Positions 20,837 through 27,164 of a DNA stretch of 27,164 bases are shown piece after piece; positions within the stretch are counted from its first letter, which is position 1, and each line of letters opens with the position of its first letter. Source of the stretch: a virus. The stretch is from positions 1 through 27,164 of IMG/VR virus record IMGVR_UViG_3300043466_002688; one strand, given 5' to 3'. The notes below the pieces were generated by a model, which worked only from the letters and a program-made list of their open reading frames with translations, searched no databases and was not told where the DNA came from. A program made the translations under genes and the position numbers.

Positions 20837-23151
20837 AGACAACAATTAAATACAATAATACTAATATCATATTTGAAGGGTTATTTGATAGTGACCATAT
20901 CTATCGACACTTAAACATAACTAATAATTTTTACGAATTAAAATTATTGGAGAAAATTAAATCTTTAAACCTTAAAGGAACTTATGTTGATGTTGGTGCA
21001 AATATAGGTAATCACACCCTATTTTTTTCTAAGTTTTGTCCATCGGACAAAGTAGTTTCAATTGAGTTATCTCAAAACATTTTTAACACATTAAAACGAA
21101 ACGTCACTGAAAATAACAATCTTCAAAATGTTGAGGTGATTAATGTTGGTGTCGGTGAAAAATATAAAACAGTAACAATTTCAGATATGGATGTTACTAA
21201 TGTTGGTATGACAAAAATAACCGGTGATGGGGGTGATGTTGTTGTAAATAGCTTAGATATATTGTTAAATGATTTTGAGGATATAAATTTAATAAAGATA
21301 GATGTTGAGGGTTACGAATCAAATGTTTTAGAGGGTGCTAAAAAAATAATATTAAAATACAACCCTATTATTATTGCCGAGCTTAGAAATGATGAGGAAT
21401 TTAATAATTTTGAAAGAATTGCCAATGAGTTGGGGTACTCGACCGACAAAGTCAATTACGCATCAACCCCGACATATTTTTGGTATAAAAAAGAAGTTAA
21501 ATATGATTTTGTATATATAATACCCACATACGAGAGATATGAAAAAATAAAAAATTTAATTGAGAATATATTAGAAAGTCATACAAATACATTAATCATT
21601 ATTATAAATGATGGATCGAAAGATGATAGGTATTTAGATTTAAAAAATTTGAATAAAAATATTATCTATTTGGAAAATACTAATAATAATGGTAAAGAAA
21701 AGTATTGGGTAACCGTTAACAAATTATTAGATGAAATGTCTAAATATAAATTTAAATATGGGGTTATGTTGGCGGACGACTTCAAACTCATTAATGGATA
21801 TTTTGAAAAATTAAAAACAATTATTAATGAAAATGAAATTGTTAGATTATTTACACAAAAAGGAATTGGAGAGACTAATTGGGGTTATCTAAATTGGGTT
21901 GACGGTGCTTTTTGTGCCCCACATTCATTTTTCAAGAAGATAAATTTTGAGTTACATCCAATCAACTCAACAGGTAAAATGAATTCATCCGGGGTTGGGT
22001 GTCAAATGACAAGGCGTTTGAATAATTTAAATTATAAAGTAAAGAATTACGGTTCTTTAGTGGAACATACCGGAAATGACGATTCAAAGATGCACCCGAT
22101 TTTTAGAAAAACACAACCATTAATTAGTAATTTCGATATTAATGAAAAAATACTCACTATTATAATTCCAACCTATAAAAATACTTCATATTTACAAGAA
22201 TGTTTAGATTCTGTTTTATTGTCAGTTAAAAATTTAGATTGTGAAATTATTGTAGGAATTGACGGATGTAAAGAGACATTAAATTATATAAAAACTAAAA
22301 AATTTGATAACAGAATTAGATTTTATTTTTTTGAAAAAAATGTTGGTCCTTACATTATTAAAAATTCTTTATGTAGTATATCTAACTCAGAAATAATATT
22401 ATTCTTTGATTCGGATGATATTATGAATGAAAATATGGTTGCGGATATGTTGGAATTACATAAAACCAAAGACATTGTTAAACCTAAGTATTATGATTTT
22501 ATAGACAATGTTAACAACCATAAAAAAATAACATATTACGGAGAAGGTGTCTTTTCAATTAAAAAAGAAGTTTTTATGTCTATGAACGGATTTGAACCTT
22601 GGAGATGTGAGGCGGATTCAAACTTTTCAAATAGAGTTTATAAAAACGGACTATCTTTAGGATTTACAAAAAATAATTGTTTTTTTAGAAGATTACATTC
22701 AAATAGTTTAACCCAAAGTCCTGAAACAGGATATGATTCAAAAATAAGAAAGGATTACAGAATTTTAAGTTTCAAAAATAACGGAGAATTAAAGTTACCT
22801 AGTTTAGTTACTGAAATTTTTACAGAAATTAAAGTTGAAATAATTGTTAATGACAAAATATCTAAAGATATTGAAATTATTCATTCAAAATCGGACTTAA
22901 TTAAAAAATCGATAAAAGAATCTTTAAATAAGAGAAAAGAAATAAATTACAATAAAGTAAATTCTATAATAAATACTGAACCTGTAAAGCAAGATGTTAG
23001 AATAGTTTCAGAAAAAAAACCTATTGATAGAGAAAAACTCATAGAAATTAAGAAAGATTCTATACGGAAAACTATCGAAAAAGTAATACCTTCTAGACCA
23101 AATAGAAGAAACAATTTACCAAATATTTTTAGTGGTAAGAAAAATTTATGA
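20830..23151 (+). CDS. Three-domain fusion: FkbM methyltransferase + two family-2 glycosyltransferases
   Basis: 773 residues. Domain 1 (about 1-220), FkbM-type SAM methyltransferase: YVDVGANIGNHTLFFSKF near 52, VVSIELSQ, and LIKIDVEGYESNVLEGAKKI near 155. Domain 2 (about 224-435), GT-A: VYIIPTYERYEKIKNLIENI, IINDGSKDDR, MLADDFKLINGYFEKL, WVDGAFCAPHSFF. Domain 3 (about 441-640), a more canonical GT2: LTIIIPTYKNTSYLQECLDS, FFDSDDIMNENMV near 526, MNGFEPWRCEADSNFSNRVY and RRLHSNSLTQ. The last 130 residues are charged, basic and helical without a recognised domain. It probably builds and O-methylates a short glycan together with the enzyme encoded just before it, possibly on the virion. Confidence 0.88.
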   Translation: MVKTTIKYNNTNIIFEGLFDSDHIYRHLNITNNFYELKLLEKIKSLNLKGTYVDVGANIGNHTLFFSKFCPSDKVVSIELSQNIFNTLKRNVTENNNLQNVEVINVGVGEKYKTVTISDMDVTNVGMTKITGDGGDVVVNSLDILLNDFEDINLIKIDVEGYESNVLEGAKKIILKYNPIIIAELRNDEEFNNFERIANELGYSTDKVNYASTPTYFWYKKEVKYDFVYIIPTYERYEKIKNLIENILESHTNTLIIIINDGSKDDRYLDLKNLNKNIIYLENTNNNGKEKYWVTVNKLLDEMSKYKFKYGVMLADDFKLINGYFEKLKTIINENEIVRLFTQKGIGETNWGYLNWVDGAFCAPHSFFKKINFELHPINSTGKMNSSGVGCQMTRRLNNLNYKVKNYGSLVEHTGNDDSKMHPIFRKTQPLISNFDINEKILTIIIPTYKNTSYLQECLDSVLLSVKNLDCEIIVGIDGCKETLNYIKTKKFDNRIRFYFFEKNVGPYIIKNSLCSISNSEIILFFDSDDIMNENMVADMLELHKTKDIVKPKYYDFIDNVNNHKKITYYGEGVFSIKKEVFMSMNGFEPWRCEADSNFSNRVYKNGLSLGFTKNNCFFRRLHSNSLTQSPETGYDSKIRKDYRILSFKNNGELKLPSLVTEIFTEIKVEIIVNDKISKDIEIIHSKSDLIKKSIKESLNKRKEINYNKVNSIINTEPVKQDVRIVSEKKPIDREKLIEIKKDSIRKTIEKVIPSRPNRRNNLPNIFSGKKNL

Positions 23152-23196
23152 TTTTTATTTAGACTAAATCTAAATAAAAAGAATTTTAAATTAAAT

Positions 23197-23227
23197 TTTG
23201 CCAATTAGGAAAAAGTTCATATATTTG
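23197..23227 (+). promoter_or_regulatory. Promoter of the archaemetzincin gene
   Basis: TTTG (23197-23200), 19 bases, TATATTTG (23220-23227), TGGT, then the ATG at 23232. Same spacing as the two CAP-like genes. Confidence 0.7.
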
Positions 23228-23231
23228 TGGT

Positions 23232-23870
23232 ATGAAAAATATAATCACCACCATTTTATTTGTAGTTGTAGTATTCACAATTGCTGAATATGTTAAAAAC
23301 AACAAAGGAGAAATTAATAAAAATGTTAAACGTATTGAAAATCAGGTAGTTACGGAAACCCCTGTAATTTATGAAGAAGTTCGAACAGAGAGCGTTGATT
23401 ATCAGTCCGTTAGAAAAAATAATCAACATATAAACATAGTTCCTTTAGGTAACATTGATTACTCTATACTTGAAGAGACATCTAATGTAATTAAAGATTT
23501 TTATGGTTATTCTACAAGTATTGGTAATCCTGAACAAGTTACATCAGATTTGTTTATTAATGGTGATACATTAGACGCCTACAAGTGTGTCACATCTTTG
23601 AGAAAAGATGTTAAAACTATCTATATTACCAACAATAATTTATACACAAAAGATGGTATGAGATTAAGAGGTTATACAACAATCTACGGTAATACTATTA
23701 TTATGAGAGGTAAACCTGAGTTTATTAAAGAAACGACTATCCACGAAATCGGTCACACTCTTGGTTTAGACCATTGTTCTGATTTAACTTGTATTATGGC
23801 CATCGCTAATGACGAGTATGATAGTGGTGATTTCTGTTCTAAATGTAAAAATATAATCAATAATAATTAA
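23232..23870 (+). CDS. Archaemetzincin-type zinc peptidase with an N-terminal membrane anchor
   Basis: 212 residues. The N-terminus MKNIITTILFVVVVFTIAEY is a signal anchor or uncleaved signal peptide, followed by a charged spacer to about 65. The catalytic core holds HEIGHTLGLDHCSDLTCIM at residues 171-189 and CSKC at 202-205. This is the archaemetzincin signature HExxHxxGx3Cx4CxM...CxxC, in which two His and a further residue bind the catalytic zinc and four Cys a second one. The gap before the last CxxC is 12 residues instead of the about 17 I recall for the family. Cellular archaemetzincins are usually cytosolic, so an exported, phage-borne form is unusual. Its substrate is unknown; a periplasmic or surface protein of the host is likely. 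Confidence 0.88.
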   Translation: MKNIITTILFVVVVFTIAEYVKNNKGEINKNVKRIENQVVTETPVIYEEVRTESVDYQSVRKNNQHINIVPLGNIDYSILEETSNVIKDFYGYSTSIGNPEQVTSDLFINGDTLDAYKCVTSLRKDVKTIYITNNNLYTKDGMRLRGYTTIYGNTIIMRGKPEFIKETTIHEIGHTLGLDHCSDLTCIMAIANDEYDSGDFCSKCKNIINNN

Positions 23871-23882
23871 AATTTAAAAACT

Positions 23883-24146
23883 ATGCCTTATTTTGAAACT
23901 TATGCTGAAGTGGAAGTTGAAGTAGATGAATTCTTATCATCTTGCGGTTCTAAAGAAATTAAACAAGTTATTAAATGGTTAAATGAGGAAGGACATCTTA
24001 CAAATGTAACGACTCCAATCCCTGAAAATGAGCAATTAATCTCAGATAAAAATTGGAATCAAAATTGTCAAAAATTATCTGAAATTAGACTTCAAATGTC
24101 TATGAAAGATATAGAAGTAATTGAAAACATTCTTAAAAAATACTAA
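23883..24146 (+). CDS. Small hypothetical protein
   Basis: 87 residues, acidic (MPYFETYAEVEVEVDEFLSS), with a helical middle (KEIKQVIKWLNEEGHL) and end (MSMKDIEVIENILKKY). The pattern suggests a helical domain with two conserved-looking Cys. It overlaps the next start by one base (TAATG) and follows the archaemetzincin gene by 12 bases, so it is probably in the same transcript. Unknown function. Confidence 0.6.
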   Translation: MPYFETYAEVEVEVDEFLSSCGSKEIKQVIKWLNEEGHLTNVTTPIPENEQLISDKNWNQNCQKLSEIRLQMSMKDIEVIENILKKY

Positions 24147-24625
24147 TGAATATTTTTGTTTTAGATTATAATCCAAAAAAGTGTGCGGAATATCATTGCG
24201 ATAAACACGTTGTTAAAATGATACTTGAAAGTTCCCAACTTTTATGTGGTGTTCATCATATGACCGACCAAGTAACCGACCAAGTACCGTACAAGTTATC
24301 CCATAAAAATCACCCTTGTTCTATTTGGGTAAGAGAGTGTTACGAGAATTACGTTTGGTTATGTGATTTGGGTATGGAATTATGTTCCGAATATACTTAT
24401 AGGTACGGAAAAAGACATAAATCTCAAGATGTTATTGAGTGGTGCATAATTAATAAACCTAAGATAAAAAGTATTGGAGAATTAACTCCTTTTGCTTTAG
24501 CAATGCCTATTGAGTGTAAAATAGGAAACGCCATTGATTCTTATAGAGAATATTACAGAAAAGAAAAAAAAGATTTTGCGAATTGGAAAAATAGGAATAT
24601 CCCTGATTGGTTTATTTATAACTAA
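24146..24625 (+). CDS. Pyrimidine-dimer DNA glycosylase-like phage protein
   Basis: 159 residues, start MNIFVLDYNPKKCAEYHCDK then HVVKMILESSQLLCGVHH, later YKLSHKNHPCSIWVRECYEN, CSEYTYRYGKRHKS, TPFALAMPIECK and DWFIYN. This order of Cys/His-rich motifs is a widespread phage family that databases tend to label pyrimidine-dimer DNA glycosylase. The label rests on distant similarity as far as I know, and no catalytic residue can be confirmed here. A role in repair or DNA modification is plausible. Start and neighbour are coupled by TAATG. Confidence 0.7.
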   Translation: MNIFVLDYNPKKCAEYHCDKHVVKMILESSQLLCGVHHMTDQVTDQVPYKLSHKNHPCSIWVRECYENYVWLCDLGMELCSEYTYRYGKRHKSQDVIEWCIINKPKIKSIGELTPFALAMPIECKIGNAIDSYREYYRKEKKDFANWKNRNIPDWFIYN

Positions 24626-24738
24626 TTTGATTTTTTTATTTCTTTTTTTATATTTATATAAATAACTCAACCTACCCAAGGAAATTGGGGGTCTTCTATT
24701 AAGAAGTTCTTTTAAGAGAGTAGAAACTATGTGTAACA
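24626..24738 (+). other. Leader of the large secreted-protein gene with two hairpins
   Basis: A TATTTAT element lies at 24651-24657, 81 bases before the ATG. Between them are two hairpins: CCCAA / TTGGG with loop GGAAA (24675-24689) and CTTCT / AGAAG with loop ATTA (24693-24706). TTTAAGAGAG follows, near the start. Probably a structured 5' UTR; nothing else is seen. Confidence 0.45.
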
Positions 24739-27164
24739 ATGAAAAAAATAACATACATATTTTTAACTCTACTTACTTTACTATGTATTAAATCATTTTC
24801 ACAAACCGCATTACCCACATCAGGTTCTTTAGTAGGTTCTGGTTCGGGTTCTTGGATTGTACCTTCAAACGTATATTCAATTAAGATTGATGCTTGGGGT
24901 GGCGGAGGTGCGGGAGCAGGACAATCAACAACAGGAACAGGCGGTTTAGCTGGTGGAGCGGGAGGTTCTCATTCCATATCAACAATATCCGTAACACCTG
25001 GTCAAATTATTTATTGGGTGGTTGGAGCATCAAGAACTGGAACATCAGGTAACGCCGCAAATGGAAATGACACTTGGGTTAATGAATTAACTAACTCAGC
25101 ACCCACATCTTCTAATGATGGTGTCTTAGCAAAAGGTGGTCAAAGTGCGGTAGGAACTACTGCGGGTGTCGGGACAACAACTAATTCGGTTGGACAAACA
25201 ATATATCGAGGTGGTTCAGGTAGACTTGGTGGGGTAACCGCTGGTGGCGGAGGTTCAGGTGCGGGGACTTCTGCTAATGGTACTGATGCTACAGGAACTG
25301 CAGGAGCAACAGCCCCTTCAGGTGGTGGTAATGGTGGTAGTGGACACGCTTCGGGTGGTAATGGTACGGCAGGTTCAACACCTGGTGGTGGGGGTGGAGG
25401 AGCATTTAAAAACAACACCACATCAAGAAATGGTGGAGCGGGAGCTGCGGGTCGTGTAATATTAACCTATACCGCAATACCCGTTTGTGCCACACTAACA
25501 TCACCGACAAACAATTCAACAGACATTTTATTATCACAAACTTTAAATTGGGGTGCGGTTAGTAACGCAACAAGTTATGACGTTTACTTTGGAACAAATA
25601 GTTCACCCCCATTTGTAGTTAATCAATCAGGTACTTCATATACACCAACGTTGTCAAATTCGACCACTTATTATTGGAAGGTTATTCCTAAAAATTCGGC
25701 AGGTACGGCTTTAAGTTGTTCAACTTGGTCATTTACAACATCAACACCTGGATGTACGAACGGAACTTTATATCCTTCTACAACATACTCACCATCTTGT
25801 TCAGGTTCTTTTGAAAACATTACAACATTAGGATATGCGGGTGAATACTCAAACGTTAGTTTAATCGCAAACGTTCAATATACATTTAATAGTTCAGTTT
25901 CCACAGATTTTATTACCATAACAAATAGTGGTGGAACAACAAAATATATTTACGGAACAACACCAATAATCTACACACCAACTTCAGATGAAGTTGTTCG
26001 ATTTTATACTCATACTAATAGTAATTGTGGAACTCAGTCTGTTAGCAGAACAAGACAAGTAAAATGTAGTATTCCACCCCCATCAAACGATTTATGTTCA
26101 GGAGCAATTTCTACGACTTGTGATGTAACTTGGAATGGAAGTACTAATTACGCAACTCAAACAGGGGATTCTCCGAGTTGTTTCACAGACGTTTTTGAAA
26201 CTTGGACAGCACCTGGTGTTTGGTATAAGGTGGTTGGTAATGGACAAAACATAACTTTAAGTTTATGTACAGGAACTTCATTCGATACTAAATTATTTGT
26301 ATATACGGGAGTTTGTGGTTCTCTAACTTGTTTAACTTATAATGATGACGATTGTTCGACACAATCAAGAGTTACCTTCACTTCAACAAACAATACTGAC
26401 TATTATGTTTTAGTCACAGGTTATGGAAGTGCTAAAGGAAACTTTCAGTTAGGTGTTACTTATACTTCATCACCACCAACTATTACAACCCAACCAATTA
26501 ATTTACAAACTTGTACAACACCACAAACATTTTCAGTTGTTGCGTCAGGGGTTAGAACACCATTTACATATCAATGGTATCGTAACGGAGTTAGTATATC
26601 GGGAGCTAATAGTGACACATACTCAACATCAACCCTTGGAAACTACTACGTTCAAGTTACAAATAGTTGTAATCAATCAACAAACTCAAATACGGTTACA
26701 TTATCTTTAGCGACAAGTCCGATTGTTACAATACCAAGTTCATCACAGATTTGTGCGGGTGGTTCAGGAACAAACAACATAACTTCATCAGTTACATTGG
26801 GAATACCGACATATACCTATCAATGGCAATTTAATAGTGGTAGTTGGTCAAATACGGTAACCACCTCAACAATAAATGCAACCCCAACCGTAACGAGAGA
26901 TTATAGAGTTATCGTTACAGATGGTAATGGTTGTAAAGATACATCAAACATTCATACGGTTACGGTCATTCCTGACCCAATTAATCCAACATTAAATACT
27001 AAAACACCGAATACTAATAATGTTTGTGTCGGAACTGATTTATACGCAACATTCAATTCAGGTTCAAGTGGGGTTGGTTGTTCTGACATATTTCAATATA
27101 CAATTAACGGAACTTCTTGGTCAAATTATATTCCTGGTACAACAATATCAACATCATCTTTAAG
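24739..27164 (+). CDS. Large secreted multidomain adhesin-like protein (first 808 residues, partial)
   Basis: Open to the right edge. The signal peptide is MKKITYIFLTLLTLLCIKSF then SQ. A Gly-rich beta-helix-like domain spans about 35-245 (GGGGAGAGQ start, AAGRVILTYT end). A fibronectin-III-like domain spans about 250-337 (SPTNNSTDI, LNWGAVSNATSYDVYFGT, TYYWKVIPKN). A Cys-bounded module follows to about 445 (CTNGTLYPSTTYSPSC, FYTHTNSNCGTQ). The NDLCSGA/VWYKVVGNGQ/FDTKLFVYTGVCGSL module spans about 450-575 and is shared with the gene at 1-1035. From about 578 come Ig/PKD-like repeats (FTYQWYRNGVSI, YTYQWQFNSGSW). This is the build of flavobacterial type-IX-secreted surface proteins; a C-terminal sorting domain would be outside the window. 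In a phage it may be host-derived and serve surface display or receptor binding. Confidence 0.85.
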   Translation, partial: MKKITYIFLTLLTLLCIKSFSQTALPTSGSLVGSGSGSWIVPSNVYSIKIDAWGGGGAGAGQSTTGTGGLAGGAGGSHSISTISVTPGQIIYWVVGASRTGTSGNAANGNDTWVNELTNSAPTSSNDGVLAKGGQSAVGTTAGVGTTTNSVGQTIYRGGSGRLGGVTAGGGGSGAGTSANGTDATGTAGATAPSGGGNGGSGHASGGNGTAGSTPGGGGGGAFKNNTTSRNGGAGAAGRVILTYTAIPVCATLTSPTNNSTDILLSQTLNWGAVSNATSYDVYFGTNSSPPFVVNQSGTSYTPTLSNSTTYYWKVIPKNSAGTALSCSTWSFTTSTPGCTNGTLYPSTTYSPSCSGSFENITTLGYAGEYSNVSLIANVQYTFNSSVSTDFITITNSGGTTKYIYGTTPIIYTPTSDEVVRFYTHTNSNCGTQSVSRTRQVKCSIPPPSNDLCSGAISTTCDVTWNGSTNYATQTGDSPSCFTDVFETWTAPGVWYKVVGNGQNITLSLCTGTSFDTKLFVYTGVCGSLTCLTYNDDDCSTQSRVTFTSTNNTDYYVLVTGYGSAKGNFQLGVTYTSSPPTITTQPINLQTCTTPQTFSVVASGVRTPFTYQWYRNGVSISGANSDTYSTSTLGNYYVQVTNSCNQSTNSNTVTLSLATSPIVTIPSSSQICAGGSGTNNITSSVTLGIPTYTYQWQFNSGSWSNTVTTSTINATPTVTRDYRVIVTDGNGCKDTSNIHTVTVIPDPINPTLNTKTPNTNNVCVGTDLYATFNSGSSGVGCSDIFQYTINGTSWSNYIPGTTISTSSL

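Noticed and set aside
24266-24292. Short tandem repeat (gaccgaccaagtaaccgacc) in the glycosylase-like gene
   Set aside because: It encodes a small TDQVTDQV duplication inside one protein; not a repeat array or attachment site.
25140-25421. A 93-codon Pro/Ala/Val-rich open frame on the minus strand
   Set aside because: It is the reverse complement of the Gly-rich codons of the secreted protein gene; low-complexity GGT/GGA codons remove stops from the opposite frame.

Overview
The window looks like part of a large, AT-rich (roughly 30% GC by eye) tailed-phage genome whose host is a member of the Bacteroidota, most likely a flavobacterium. Three things point to a phage. The genes are short, tightly packed and often overlapping, with frequent strand switches. 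Several genes are phage-typical: thymidylate synthase with a neighbouring GIY-YIG homing endonuclease, a NUMOD3 endonuclease, an HNH nuclease, a pyrimidine-dimer glycosylase-like protein and an MSGGAF-type small protein. Many of the unknown proteins also share a terminal peptide that resembles a virion-targeting tag. Three things point to the Bacteroidota: promoters of the TTTG-N19/20-TAnnTTTG type, a DnaK closely resembling Bacteroidota DnaK, and flavobacterial-style secreted multidomain proteins. No capsid, portal, terminase or polymerase gene is present, so the phage assignment is an inference from context. No tRNA, CRISPR array or insertion sequence was seen.

Layout. 1-2964 (minus): thyA, a GIY-YIG homing endonuclease whose last residues copy the ThyA C-terminus, and the start of a secreted adhesin-like protein running off the left edge. 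3040-6509: a tagged HExxH peptidase, a small lipoprotein, short unknowns and a protein with eight DnaJ-type CxxC motifs. 6677-8539: full-length dnaK with its own control region and terminator. 8606-10814: a small MSGGAF protein, a membrane protein, a 42-residue basic protein missed by length cut-offs, and two tandem secreted CAP-like proteins with near-identical promoters. 10820-13359 (minus): a tagged OmpA-domain protein, a tagged unknown, a membrane protein and a P-loop kinase broken by a TAA inside its Walker A motif. 13419-14294: a NUMOD3/PD-(D/E)XK homing endonuclease beside the broken kinase. 14385-19543: a block of tagged unknowns with a cupin-like protein and a GMP reductase/IMPDH-family enzyme. 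19624-23151: HNH nuclease, glycosyltransferase, and a three-domain FkbM methyltransferase-glycosyltransferase-glycosyltransferase fusion. 23232-24625: membrane-anchored archaemetzincin, a short unknown and the glycosylase-like protein. 24739-27164: start of a second large secreted multidomain protein running off the right edge.

How it fits together. Two promoter classes can be read by eye. The host-like TAnnTTTG class precedes thyA, the secreted CAP-like pair, the archaemetzincin and two small genes; in four cases the start codon lies exactly four bases after the box, which implies leaderless mRNA. A second element, TATTTAT in the sense direction 4-24 bases before the start codon, precedes 14 other genes, including most genes for tagged proteins, and may be a phage-specific (late?) promoter. 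The tagged proteins carry a short amphipathic motif of the form I-[L/S/T]-x-E-x-Q/K-[L/I]-x-x-[I/L]-[I/L] at either the N- or the C-terminus. I infer a shared docking or capsid-packaging signal. This motif and the ThyA-tail mimic on the homing endonuclease are the best candidates for undescribed biology here.
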